From positions 1 to 64,000 of the forward strand of contig BTUU01000020.1 in assembly GCA_045863555.1 (NCBI GenBank): a stretch of DNA of 64,000 nt, written 5' to 3'. This DNA comes from JACRLV01 sp045863555. Lineage in GTDB: Bacteria > Planctomycetota > Phycisphaerae > UBA1845 > Fen-1342. The translations under genes were made by a program, and so were the position numbers. This document shows, in pieces, positions 1-6,046 of this stretch; positions within the stretch are counted from its first letter, which is position 1, and every line of letters begins with the position of its first letter. A model generated the notes under the pieces. The model did no database searches, had not been told where the DNA came from, and saw nothing but the letters and a program-made list of their open reading frames with translations.

Positions 1-2
1 CC

Positions 3-305
3 CTCCCGCCACGCCAACGCCGATCGCAGCGGCGAAGTGCGAAAGTTGGGCTAGCATTTGATACCTCCGTAGTGCCTGCCGCCGATGGCCCTGATCTGCT
101 CGTGCTCGATGACGCGCTCCGGAGACTCGCCGAAATGGACTCGACGAAAGCGAAAATTGTCGAACTCCGCTTTTTCGGCGGACTCTCTGTCGAAGAGACT
201 GCCGCGGCCGCGAAGCTGTCCGCGGCGACGGTGAAGCGTGAATGGGCGCTCGCGAGGGCCTGGCTATTTCGCGAACTCTCGGAGGGCGATTCCACGGGTT
301 TTTGA
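3..305 (+). CDS. ECF sigma factor, C-terminal part (cut by left window edge)
   Basis: The reading frame is open from the window edge, so only the C-terminal ~100 residues are visible; the GTG at 72 is merely the first start codon in view. The visible part is sigma region 4: a helix around LALDDALRRL-like residues, then ELRFFGGLSVEETA and ATVKREWALARAWL, the helix-turn-helix that contacts the -35 element. The same signature is seen in the sigma factors at 17834 and 43344. The frame ends 59 nt before a Ser/Thr kinase gene, the usual sigma-then-kinase order of this window. I infer that it serves the kinase at 365. Region 2 lies outside the window, so the subfamily cannot be judged. Confidence 0.85.
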   Translation, partial: LPPRQRRSQRRSAKVGLAFDTSVVPAADGPDLLVLDDALRRLAEMDSTKAKIVELRFFGGLSVEETAAAAKLSAATVKREWALARAWLFRELSEGDSTGF

Positions 306-364
306 GACGCTGCGTCCTCGAATTGCGCAATTAACCGTTAGCGACACCGGCCGAGTGAGTCGGA

Positions 365-2776
365 ATGAATGCCGAGCGCTGGCGACAAGTCGAGACAGCC
401 TTTCAGGCCGCCGTCCGGACGAGCGGCCCGGAGCGCCTTGCCACACTCGATCAGGCCTGTGCCGGTGATGTCGAACTCCGGGCGGAGGTTGAGTCGCTTC
501 TAATAGCGCATGACCGCTCGTCGAGCTTCATCGAGTCGCCCGCGTTCGAACTCGGGGCCCGCAGTCGCCGGCCTGCGGGGATGGAGCTGGAGCCCGGCGA
601 GTGTGTCGGGCGCTACACCATCCGGCGATTGCTCGGCCGGGGCGGGATGGCCGTTGTCTACGAGGCAGAGCAAGAACACCCCCGTCGGAAAGTCGCGCTC
701 AAGTTGCTGCGTCCCGGGCGCGGCGCCCCTGACCTGATCCGCCGCCTCGAACGGGAAGCGTCGCTCCTGGCCCGGCTCAACCACCCGGGCATCGCTCGAA
801 TCTTCGACGCCGGAACCACGGAAACTCCGTCGGGCGCGCAGCCGTTCCTGGCGATGGAAATCGTCGCGGGACAGCCCATCACCGCCTATGTTCGCGGTCG
901 CGCGCTTTCGCTCCGTAAGCGGCTCGGGCTATTTGTCGAAACGTGCCGAGCCGTGCAGCATGCCCACGAGAAGGCCGTGCTCCATCGTGATTTGAAACCA
1001 GGGAACATCCTGGTCGGGGAGGATGGCCGGCCGCGGGTGCTCGATTTCGGGATTGCGAGGTCGATCGCGGGCGACGCGCAGACCGCGTCGGACGTAACCG
1101 AGCCCGGCCTGCTGATCGGCACGCTCGCTTACATGAGTCCGGAGCAGATTCACGGCGATCACCATCAACTCGACACGCGGTCTGACGTCTACGCACTCGG
1201 CGTGCTTCTTTTTGAACTGGTCACCGACCGACTCCCGTACGACCTGACCGGGCGGAGCATCGTCGAGGCCGGACGAATCATCCTTGAAACACGACCTCCT
1301 CCTGTCCGATCGTCGCGACGCGGGATGTTCGGCGATCTTGATACGATCGCGCAGAAGGCGCTGGAGAAGGACCGATCCCGGCGGTACTCGTCCGCGGACG
1401 CCCTCGCGGACGACATTCAGCGGCTGCTCGATCATCGTCCGATCCTCGCCCGGCCGCCGAGCCTGGGATACCAGACCCGTCTGTTTGTGCGGCGTCATCC
1501 GGCGATCACGGCAAGCGTGGTCGTGGGGGCGGTTTGTCTTCTCGGCGGCGCGCTGTCGACGACTGTCATGTGGCTGAAGGCGAAAACGGCTGCGGATTTG
1601 GCTATTCGCCAGAAGACCGACAAGGAGTTCATCAACGAGTTCCTGATCTCCGCTTTCCACTGGGCGGCGCCGGAAATCGGCGGTCGCGAGCAAACAGTAC
1701 GGCAGCTTCTGGATGTCGCCGCCGCGAATCTCGAGAACCGACCGGGAACGAACCCGCACACGCAGGCGGACCTTCATTTCATCGTCGGAGATGCGTACGA
1801 GGCGCTAACGGTCGCCGCGAGCGCGAGAGATCACTTCAAGCGGGCACACGAATTGCGCGTAGCCCTACTGGGTGAGGACGACGCTGAGACGCTCGACGCC
1901 GAACGCCGATGGCTCCGTGCGCTGGGCGCTGCCGGCCAGGTGCGAGACAGCCTGGTGCGGTTGCGCGAACTGATGAACCGCTCTCAATCGACGCTGGGAC
2001 CGCAGCATCCGGTAACAACCGCGGCGACGATTGATCTCGTGGAGCTGACAACGATTATCCCTGCGAGTCCTACTGATCGAGCACAGATGAGATCGCGCGC
2101 CCGGCAGATTAATGATCTCCTCAGTCTCGCCGAGTCTGCGTTGATGACATACGAGCAAACGCATGACAACGACGAAGACGCCACGGTGGCGGCTCGAAAC
2201 GTCGTCGCCAGACTGTACGCAGACCTCCGCGACTTCGCGCGGGCCGCGGAATTGCTAGGTCAGAGCATTGCTGAGATCAGAACTCGCCCGAATCCGGACC
2301 CACGAACGCGTGCAATGCTCGCGGACTCGCTCGGCCGGCTCGCCGAGTGTCTGGTGAACGACCAGCGTGTCGAGGAGGCGGATGCGGCGATCACCGAGGC
2401 GATTGAGATCGACACCGAGTTGCGCGGGCCGGACCATGGGCAGACGTTGATGCACCGCGGTGAGCGATTGCGCATTCGGCGAGGGCAAGTGCCGCCGGAC
2501 GAGGTCGAAGCTGAGCTGCGCGCGCTTCTCGCAGGTAAACGGGCCTTCTTTGGCGAACACCATCAGTCGACGGCCGGCGCTGCGATCGGCCTGGGGCAGT
2601 TCCTTGAACAGCAGGATCGGCTAGAGGAAGCTGTCGAGCAGTATAGCGAAGCGCATGAAATCGTCCGCGCCGTGAATGGAGCGATCAGTCGTGGACGGAT
2701 GAACGTGCTGATGCGATCGCTCAGTCTGGTCACGGAGGAGCAGCGGGTTGACGCTCTCATCGCCGATGTTCATTGA
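365..2776 (+). CDS. Ser/Thr protein kinase with TPR-like C-terminus (possibly shortened by an in-frame TGA)
   Basis: Membrane-anchored Hanks-type Ser/Thr kinase, 803 residues. A short N-terminal helical region (1-75) is followed by the kinase domain: glycine loop LGRGGMAVVYE near residue 90, catalytic HRDLKPGN near 207, DFG near 227 and YMSPEQ after it. One membrane segment lies at about 381-404, followed by a helical TPR-like region. Ends in VH then TGA. The same frame stays open after that stop for 115 more codons (2777-3124), so the original protein was probably ~919 residues. The ATG at 365 gives MNAERWRQ, matching the start of the other kinases here (xxERWRxxxxxF). It follows the ECF sigma gene by 59 nt and is probably co-transcribed with it. 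Confidence 0.9.
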   Translation: MNAERWRQVETAFQAAVRTSGPERLATLDQACAGDVELRAEVESLLIAHDRSSSFIESPAFELGARSRRPAGMELEPGECVGRYTIRRLLGRGGMAVVYEAEQEHPRRKVALKLLRPGRGAPDLIRRLEREASLLARLNHPGIARIFDAGTTETPSGAQPFLAMEIVAGQPITAYVRGRALSLRKRLGLFVETCRAVQHAHEKAVLHRDLKPGNILVGEDGRPRVLDFGIARSIAGDAQTASDVTEPGLLIGTLAYMSPEQIHGDHHQLDTRSDVYALGVLLFELVTDRLPYDLTGRSIVEAGRIILETRPPPVRSSRRGMFGDLDTIAQKALEKDRSRRYSSADALADDIQRLLDHRPILARPPSLGYQTRLFVRRHPAITASVVVGAVCLLGGALSTTVMWLKAKTAADLAIRQKTDKEFINEFLISAFHWAAPEIGGREQTVRQLLDVAAANLENRPGTNPHTQADLHFIVGDAYEALTVAASARDHFKRAHELRVALLGEDDAETLDAERRWLRALGAAGQVRDSLVRLRELMNRSQSTLGPQHPVTTAATIDLVELTTIIPASPTDRAQMRSRARQINDLLSLAESALMTYEQTHDNDEDATVAARNVVARLYADLRDFARAAELLGQSIAEIRTRPNPDPRTRAMLADSLGRLAECLVNDQRVEEADAAITEAIEIDTELRGPDHGQTLMHRGERLRIRRGQVPPDEVEAELRALLAGKRAFFGEHHQSTAGAAIGLGQFLEQQDRLEEAVEQYSEAHEIVRAVNGAISRGRMNVLMRSLSLVTEEQRVDALIADVH
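476..658 (+). repeat. Direct repeat copy 1 (kinase 5' segment)
   Basis: This 183-bp stretch of the kinase gene recurs at 3215-3397, an offset of exactly 2739 bp. Only a few changes are visible, for example around 511-520 and 601-605. It encodes the region from LRAEVESLL to the glycine loop GGMAVV. Confidence 0.9.
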
Positions 2777-2779
2777 ACA

Positions 2780-3124
2780 GTGCGGGATGGCCTGGCTACC
2801 GAAGGAGAGGCGCTCCAGTTTCTCGTGACGTTTCTCCTGCCGAGAGAACTTCCGCTGACGGTCGAATTCACTCGCCACCTGGTTGAGCGCCCTGATGAGT
2901 TCTCGACCGTTTCCATCGATCAGCTCGCGGAGATCGTCGCGGACGCACTCGATACGACCAGCGGCGCAACTGAGCCCGTGGGAGTCAATTCCAAACTCGC
3001 GCTAATCGACCTCATTCTGGATCACCTCGAACCGGAATCTCGTAGCACAGTGCGGCTGGCGGCGATTCGACAAGGAATCGGGAGACCCGCCGCTGCGCGA
3101 AACCCCCGTCCTGAGGCTCCATGA
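2780..3124 (+). pseudogene. In-frame continuation of the kinase after a TGA
   Basis: This 114-codon frame begins at a GTG one codon after the TGA (2774-2776) that ends the kinase and is in the same frame. It has no ribosome binding site of its own and no recognisable independent domain. Its composition (helical, Leu/Glu rich) continues the helical C-terminus of the kinase. It ends in ATGA, overlapping the ATG at 3121 of the next kinase fragment, which is how a real end of a coupled gene would look. I read it as the severed C-terminus of the kinase; stop-codon readthrough or a base-call error at 2774-2776 are the alternatives. Confidence 0.6.
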
Positions 3125-3418
3125 ACACGGACCGTTGGCAGCAGATTCGCAGTCATCTACCCCGTGGCGGAACGAGCTGCGATCCTCGATCGCGCCTGCG
3201 GCATCGACCTGGCGCTCCGGGCGGAGGTTGAGTCGCTTCTGCTTGCGCACGACCGCTCGTCGAGCTTCATCGAGTCGCCCGCGTTCGACGTCGGGGCCCG
3301 CAGTCGCCGGCCTGCGGGGATGGAGCTGGAGCCCGGCGAGCGCGTCGGGCGCTACACCATCCGGCGATTGCTCGGCCGGGGCGGGATGGCCGTTGTCAGC
3401 GGCTGCTCGGGGATGTAG
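3121..3418 (+). pseudogene. Truncated, frameshifted Ser/Thr kinase fragment
   Basis: Starts with ATG at 3121, encoding MNTDRWQQI, clearly parallel to MNAERWRQV of the kinase at 365. The frame then breaks: the distance from the start to the shared LRAEVESLL segment is 94 nt against 111 nt in the intact copy, a 17-nt net loss. From about 3164 the correct frame resumes (ERAAILDRACGIDLALRAEV) and runs to the glycine loop GGMAVV. At 3397 the similarity stops abruptly and the frame closes at 3418. Catalytic motifs are absent. It is a partial duplicate kinase gene, not functional. The ATGA overlap with the preceding frame suggests that it was once the next gene of an operon. Confidence 0.85.
3215..3397 (+). 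repeat. Direct repeat copy 2 (kinase 5' segment)
   Basis: Near-identical copy of 476-658. The repeat ends sharply at 3397, where sequence of a different gene in the opposite orientation begins, so 3397/3398 looks like a recombination junction. Confidence 0.9.
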
Positions 3419-3507
3419 TTGAAATCGAAGATTCGAAAATTACGGATGCGGCGGCTGGATTCGTCCAGGAGACGGTTCTGCTGCTCGATGAAATCGGTGA
3501 TTCGCAT
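3397..3507 (-). pseudogene. N-terminal fragment of an unknown minus-strand gene
   Basis: Reading leftward from an ATG at 3507, 37 codons give a convincing protein start (MRITDFIEQQNRLLDE..., then RIFDFNYIPEQPL), cut off exactly where the kinase repeat ends at 3397. The composition looks like real coding sequence. The FDFNYIPEQPL stretch is reminiscent of the start of some AAA-type ATPases, but that is only an impression. The rest of the gene is missing from the window. A second minus-strand remnant ends about 30 nt upstream of this start, as in an operon. Confidence 0.55.
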
Positions 3508-3537
3508 GGCGCGTAAACTCCACTCCACGCATTAACC

Positions 3538-3869
3538 GTCAGCCATATTTAGACCTTTTGCCGATCTGCCAGTTCGCGACGCGCTCCTCCAGAAGTGAGA
3601 GCTCAAGCCGGAAGTTCGAGTGCGGCTCGGGCAGGTCGCGATCCAGAACGCGGTGGACCGTGCGGCTGAGGGCGAGGAAGGCGCTATAGAGAGACGATTT
3701 CGCCGGAGAGGTGGTCCCGGAACTGCAGCGGCGGAAGCCCGTGCCGGCTGCCCTGCTGCGTGAGCTCGTTCCACTCGAGAAATTTGGCGATGCGGTCGGC
3801 GACGCGATCCAGTTCCTGGAGCGCGCCGGGAATGTCAGGTTGAATGCGGGAGGGACGGGGACCGAGCTA
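3538..3869 (-). pseudogene. Frameshifted C-terminal gene remnant, minus strand
   Basis: On the minus strand a coding-like frame from about 3869 reads GPRPSRIQPDIPGALQEL, then DRVADRIAKFLEWNELTQ and LPPLQFRDHLSGEIVSL, and hits TAG at about 3679-3681. Shifting one base there, at a CTCTCTATAGC run, the protein continues YSAFLALSRTVHRVLDRDLP to ELSLLEERVANWQIGKRSKYG and a natural stop near 3538. This is one protein tail split by a single-base change. I do not recognise the family. It lies directly upstream of the truncated start at 3507, so a two-gene piece of another operon seems to have been dropped here. Confidence 0.5.
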
Positions 3870-4013
3870 ATAAACCTGCCGGTCCGAAAATGACGCGCGA
3901 GCGCATGGATCAGGCGATCCTGGTCCGCCTACTTCAGACCATACCGAAGGGGTGCTTAACCCGTTGCCCAAGCAGCCAATTCCCGCTCGCCCGACAACCC
4001 TGTCGCCCCAGGC

Positions 4014-4934
4014 TCAGTCGCGCAATGCCGCTCCGCGCTCCGCGAGAAGTCCTTTCAGTGCAACCTTCTGCTCGGCCGGCAGAAAACAGGCGTCGATTGC
4101 GGCACGCGCAGCGCCCTCTACCAACGCCTGCTTCTCGAGCACACGCTGCGCCGTCTTCTTTGGAATCGCGCAGTACTCCGCGAATTCGAGCCAGGTTTTC
4201 CGAGTGAGCTTGGATGTCCTGCCGAGTACAGGCAGCGCCAGCGGATCATCCGGAATGACGAGCCGCGTGCTGACCAGGTCGCACGCCGGCGTCAGCCGCA
4301 TGATGCCATGCGTGTCTGTGAATAGAGACAAGTTCTTCAGGTGCACGTCGCCGTTGCCCGTCCACCAGGCGAAGAGCAGCAGGCGGTAGAACTTCAGGGT
4401 TTCGATCAACGGCTCGGACGCGTAGTTCCGGAGCAGCCGCACACACAGTTCCGCCGATCCGTCATACTTGTCCTTGGGCGACTGCTCGGCGAGTTGGCAG
4501 AAGTCCTCCTGTCGCAGCTTGCGGCCGTCGGGCAGGCGATCGAACCGCCTTGAAATGAACGCCGGCGAGCCGTCGCGGAGTGCGACCAGACCGAACGGCG
4601 CCAGCTCGATTTCGACCAACTTCGCAAGGCACGTCGTGACATGTTCGTTTTCGGGCAGCGCCGGGAACGTCTCGGTCTGCGGCTTCAGGATGTAACGCCC
4701 ACCGTCCGCAGCGACTTGGAGCGTCTCACGGTCCGTGGTCAGTGTGACAGAGATCTTCTTCTGCACGCCGGACAGCGACGAACGACCGACCATCGCGAGA
4801 CCGGCGGTGTGGAGCTTGGCGAGACTGATGTCGAGCTGCGGCACTCTCGCCACGCCGAAGAGCGCCCGTAGACAAGCCACGTGATAGTCACGTTCCCGCA
4901 CCGGCTTGAGGCAGATTCGACAGGCGTGGCTCAC
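4014..4934 (-). CDS. hipT: HipT-like kinase toxin (HipA C-terminal kinase core)
   Basis: Kinase core of a split HipA toxin, 306 residues. HipA-family enzymes phosphorylate aminoacyl-tRNA synthetases (GltX for HipA, TrpS for E. coli HipT). Visible features: SSLSGVQKK at 52-60, the HipT-type SxS autophosphorylation motif and Gly-loop; a likely ATP-binding Lys in YILKP near 84; NGDVHLKN at 194-201 with catalytic Asp196 and Asn201; ACDL with Asp219 as the metal-binding Asp. An N-terminal C5-x2-C8...H18-x2-C21 set resembles a small metal site and is unusual. The N-subdomain of full-length HipA is missing here but encoded by the upstream gene, whose stop overlaps this start (ATGA). Target unknown. 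Confident on family, less so on substrate. Confidence 0.88.
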   Translation of the reverse strand: MSHACRICLKPVRERDYHVACLRALFGVARVPQLDISLAKLHTAGLAMVGRSSLSGVQKKISVTLTTDRETLQVAADGGRYILKPQTETFPALPENEHVTTCLAKLVEIELAPFGLVALRDGSPAFISRRFDRLPDGRKLRQEDFCQLAEQSPKDKYDGSAELCVRLLRNYASEPLIETLKFYRLLLFAWWTGNGDVHLKNLSLFTDTHGIMRLTPACDLVSTRLVIPDDPLALPVLGRTSKLTRKTWLEFAEYCAIPKKTAQRVLEKQALVEGAARAAIDACFLPAEQKVALKGLLAERGAALRD

Positions 4935-5281
4935 TCTTGCTGCTCCCTGCTCGCAGGAGCTTCAACCGGGACAATCTCGACGGCGCCGACACAGTCGGCG
5001 CAGGTAGCCAAGAGCAGTCCGAACGCGTCGTCCTTGGAAATCTTCAGCTTGCGGGTCGCCAGTTCCAGCAGCCAGCCTTCGGGCAGGAGGCTCTCGAAGT
5101 ACGGGTGCAGCCCCTCCGTTACGTAGGGCTCGCCCCGCAGCGGCAGCGTCACGGACACCGGAACTGCATCCGCACGCGCGAGCCATTGCGCGGCATAGGC
5201 GAACGTGACCTGCCGGCCGGCTTCGACGAGTGTGCCGACCGGCTGGCCGTCGAGGCGCACGATGGCCCTACGCGTTTTCAT
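4931..5281 (-). CDS. hipS: HipS-like protein (HipA N-terminal subdomain)
   Basis: Small protein, 116 residues from the ATG at 5281 (an upstream ATG at 5305 lies deeper inside hipB and is less likely). It matches the N-terminal couple_hipA subdomain of HipA: a start with VRLDGQPVGTL, VSVTLPLRG in the middle, and the HPYFESLLPEG motif that in HipA precedes the kinase core, then DDAFGLLLATCADCVGAVEI. In HipBST systems the separate HipS acts as the antitoxin by entering the HipT active site; I infer the same role. Overlaps the end of hipB by about 14 nt and the start of hipT by 4 nt, so the three are translationally coupled. Confidence 0.85.
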   Translation of the reverse strand: MKTRRAIVRLDGQPVGTLVEAGRQVTFAYAAQWLARADAVPVSVTLPLRGEPYVTEGLHPYFESLLPEGWLLELATRKLKISKDDAFGLLLATCADCVGAVEIVPVEAPASREQQE

Positions 5282-5525
5282 GGACTCGGTCCGTCCGCGG
5301 CGCATCCACCACGCCGAGCATCTTTCCGAATACGGCGAGCACGCGGTTCACGGCGTCGAGGCGGACGGACGACTTTCCGCGTTCGAGTTCGGATACAAAG
5401 CGCGTGCCGACGCCGGCGAGTTCGCCGAGCTCGCGTTGCGACAGGTTGCTCGCCTTGCGTCGCGTGCGAACGAATAGACCAAGGTCGCTCTGCGCGTCAG
5501 GCCGCCCGGGAAGCTGCTTGGGCAT
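5268..5525 (-). CDS. hipB: HipB-like XRE-family DNA-binding protein
   Basis: Helix-turn-helix protein, 85 residues from the ATG at 5525 (a TTG one codon upstream is possible). The helix-turn-helix is LSQRELGELAGVGTRFVSEL, followed by ERGKSSVRLDAVNRVLAVFG, the typical HipB tail. First gene of the hipB-hipS-hipT operon. It probably represses its own promoter: a 12-bp perfect palindrome sits directly upstream of its start codon and a second, near-identical one lies beyond the -35 box. In HipBST systems HipB regulates and augments HipS; the direct antitoxin is HipS. Confidence 0.88.
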   Translation of the reverse strand: MPKQLPGRPDAQSDLGLFVRTRRKASNLSQRELGELAGVGTRFVSELERGKSSVRLDAVNRVLAVFGKMLGVVDAPRTDRVHENA

Positions 5526-5532
5526 CAATCAA

Positions 5533-5544
5533 TCCCGATCGGGA
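5533..5544. promoter_or_regulatory. Palindromic operator candidate 1 for HipB
   Basis: TCCCGATCGGGA, a perfect 12-bp palindrome 8 bp upstream of the hipB ATG and downstream of the predicted -10 box, where bound HipB would block transcription. Inference from position and from two related palindromes at 5603 and 5938. Confidence 0.6.
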
Positions 5545-5565
5545 CAAAACTCCGTCACCGATGAC

Positions 5566-5594
5566 AGCGTAGCTGCGCGAAGAACCGGCGTCAA
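5566..5594 (-). promoter_or_regulatory. Predicted hipBST promoter
   Basis: On the minus strand: -35 TTGACG (5594-5589), a 17-nt spacer, and -10 TACGCT (5571-5566). It reads into hipB with a leader of roughly 33 nt and is flanked on both sides by the palindromes at 5533 and 5603. Confidence 0.55.
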
Positions 5595-5602
5595 TCTCAA
5601 TG

Positions 5603-5616
5603 TTACCGATCGGGAA
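5603..5616. promoter_or_regulatory. Palindromic operator candidate 2 for HipB
   Basis: TTACCGATCGGGAA, palindromic except for one pair; its core CCGATCGG is identical to the site at 5533. It lies just upstream of the -35 box, centred 71 bp from site 1, close to seven helical turns. Confidence 0.55.
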
Positions 5617-6046
5617 TAATTCAGAATGAGATGAGCGTGCACGGTTATCGGTGCCAGAATTCACACCCCCCGAACTGTCGGGGTTATCGGCGGGGGATTC
5701 TCAGAATGTCGAGATTTCTCGACTGAATCGACCGTTTGCAAAACCCATCCGGTCGGCCGCGGCCGACGCTGCAAGCAGTCTGACCTTCCGCCGGCCTTCA
5801 GACTCGTCGGTCGGCATGCCGGCGGCATCCGAGATCGCGCCACCTCGTGGGTTCCGCGCGCGAATGGTACCGGTGCGTGTAGCGACCGAATGAAATTCAA
5901 CGGGCGCGAAAAACGCCGGACGCGGGTCGCGGATTGCGTTCCCGTTCGGGAACTAAGTCAGCCCAGGACTTGGCCGAATGCGGAGGGGGCCGCAGCCGCT
6001 CTCGCGCGGACGATCCCGGCTGTTTCAGATGGCCTCGCACCGCCGG
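5617..6046. other. Intergenic region between hipBST and the TPR protein
   Basis: No convincing gene. It holds a hairpin (CCCCGA at 5668-5673 pairing with TCGGGG at 5678-5683, no T-tract) and a 16-bp inverted repeat at 5938-5953, described separately. Confidence 0.5.
5938..5953. promoter_or_regulatory. Palindrome similar to the HipB operator candidates
   Basis: GTTCCCGTTCGGGAAC: 7-bp perfect arms around TT. The pattern TTCCCG-WT-CGGGAA matches the sites at 5533 and 5603, but it lies about 340 bp upstream of the promoter, near the 3' end of the converging TPR gene. Could be a third HipB site or chance. Confidence 0.4.

Noticed and set aside
3..71. Frameshift in the sigma factor at the left edge
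   Set aside because: A second frame looked plausible, but the frame of the C-terminal part is open to the edge and gives a sensible basic stretch before region 4.
5668..5683. Hairpin CCCCGA-ACTG-TCGGGG as a terminator
   Set aside because: Short stem with no T-tract on either strand, and it lies upstream of hipB rather than at a gene end.
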